DNA from: Chromera velia
Lineage: Eukaryota; Sar; Chromeraceae
Assembly (NCBI GenBank): GCA_018398765.1
Contig: JAHBMJ010000163.1
Coordinates: forward strand, 2,501 to 45,166
Length of the DNA: 42,666 nt
Direction: 5' to 3'
The translations under genes were made by a program, and so were the position numbers. The stretch's first letter is position 1. Each line of letters opens with the position of its first letter. Shown in pieces: positions 42,103-42,666 of the stretch. Under the pieces are notes generated by a model. It saw only the letters and a list, made by a program, of their open reading frames with translations. It ran no database searches and was not told the origin of the DNA.

Positions 42103-42291
42103 TCAGCTTTGTGCCGAGGTTGCGGAAGCTTCTCCACAGAGAGAGGCGCTCGCTTCTCCCTCCGCCCCGTTTGCGCTGGCCGCTGCCGCCTGCTGCTGCT
42201 GTTGGGGTTTTCGGAAGCGGCTGAAGATGGAGATGAGGTGGTCGCAGTCGCCGAGAGAGGCCGCGAGCTCCTCGGCAGTCTTTCCGTCCTC
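42103..42291 (-). CDS. Last exon of an ankyrin-like protein (5' part outside window)
   Basis: The minus strand reads EDGKTAEELAASLGDCDHLISIF, the second half of an ankyrin repeat, then RKPQQQQQAAAASANGAEGE and a Ser/Ala-rich tail ending in a TGA at 42103. The nearest good acceptor is CTACAG at 42292, phase 0. The frame is also open upstream with GGANVCLPGCLQ, which suits the end of an ankyrin loop, so the exon might start a little earlier (about 42330). Upstream exons would lie between there and beyond 42666; none could be supported inside the window. It could be a relative of the ankyrin gene at 36331-38641, but only this tail can be compared. Confidence 0.55.
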   Translation of the reverse strand, partial: EDGKTAEELAASLGDCDHLISIFSRFRKPQQQQQAAAASANGAEGEASASLCGEASATSAQS

Positions 42292-42650
42292 CTGTAGGCA
42301 GCCAGGCAGGCAGACGTTTGCACCTCCCATGCATTTGTGTGCAGAGAAGAAAAAGCCAGAGAGCAGACAGGCAAGTGTGAGTCTCTCCATCAAACAACAA
42401 ACCAAAGAAATGGATGAATGAATTTAAACGACTGAATGGATGGATGGTTGGATCAACAAATGAATGGACCAAAGAAAGAAAGAATGATCTAGCCAGCAGC
42501 CTGAACCAACCAACAGTTGTTTGCAGAAAGAGAAAAGAAGGAAACAAGACAAAGGAAGCGAGATGACGACTGAAACTCATTCTCCGTCGATGTGACCGAA
42601 CGCACACTCAACGCCCTCTTTTCACGACTGCCACGTAAAAACGCGCCCCG

Positions 42651-42666
42651 CCCCCCCCCCCCCCCC
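42651..42666. other. C homopolymer at the right edge
   Basis: Sixteen consecutive C follow GCGCCCCG and end the window. It may be a real poly-C tract or a sequencing or contig-end artefact. Confidence 0.6.

Overview
This is a eukaryotic nuclear window with spliced genes on both strands, many introns, protein runs of K/E/S/P and RG, and dense microsatellites. Three AP2 DNA-binding domains in one long low-complexity protein are typical of myzozoan (ApiAP2-type) alveolates. With near-balanced GC in genic parts and GT...TGCAG introns, this suggests a chromerid alga such as Chromera velia. The organism call is an inference from style and domain content. All exon models below were built by hand by matching splice phases across junctions; no transcript evidence was available.

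Layout. 1-643: 3' part of an unidentified acidic low-complexity gene (+). 1684-8756: six-exon AP2-domain gene (+) with RG-rich tracts and a 117-bp in-frame triplication inside one AP2 domain. 8757-15017: gene-poor, partly AT-rich stretch with microsatellites, a GC-rich hairpin and an inverted-repeat element of about 1.3 kb carrying a BED-like zinc-finger ORF (probable hAT-type transposon remnant). 15018-23914 (-): a 15-exon eukaryotic glutathione synthetase gene, modelled end to end at 574 residues. 23915-25325: its upstream region, with a TATA-like site and a 23-bp GC palindrome.

25326-31756 (+): a gene of at least six exons for an unrecognised, probably nuclear protein with a SUMO-interaction-like motif. 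31757-33459: repeats only. 33460-34528 (+): a two-exon small single-pass membrane protein. 34529-36330: AT-rich spacer. 36331-38641 (-): three-exon ankyrin-repeat protein. 39809-40981 (+): two-exon NADPH-dependent FMN reductase family protein, divergent from the ankyrin gene and best explained with a GC-AG intron. 42103 to the right edge (-): the last exon of a second ankyrin-like gene. The window ends in a C homopolymer.

The genes do not form an obvious pathway. Glutathione synthetase and the flavin reductase both belong to redox metabolism, but they lie 16 kb apart on opposite strands. The most unusual theme is structural. Tandem duplications repeatedly overlap exon-intron junctions (AP2 gene, glutathione synthetase exon 10, ankyrin exon 2), and (GTCA)n microsatellites begin exactly at several 5' splice sites.
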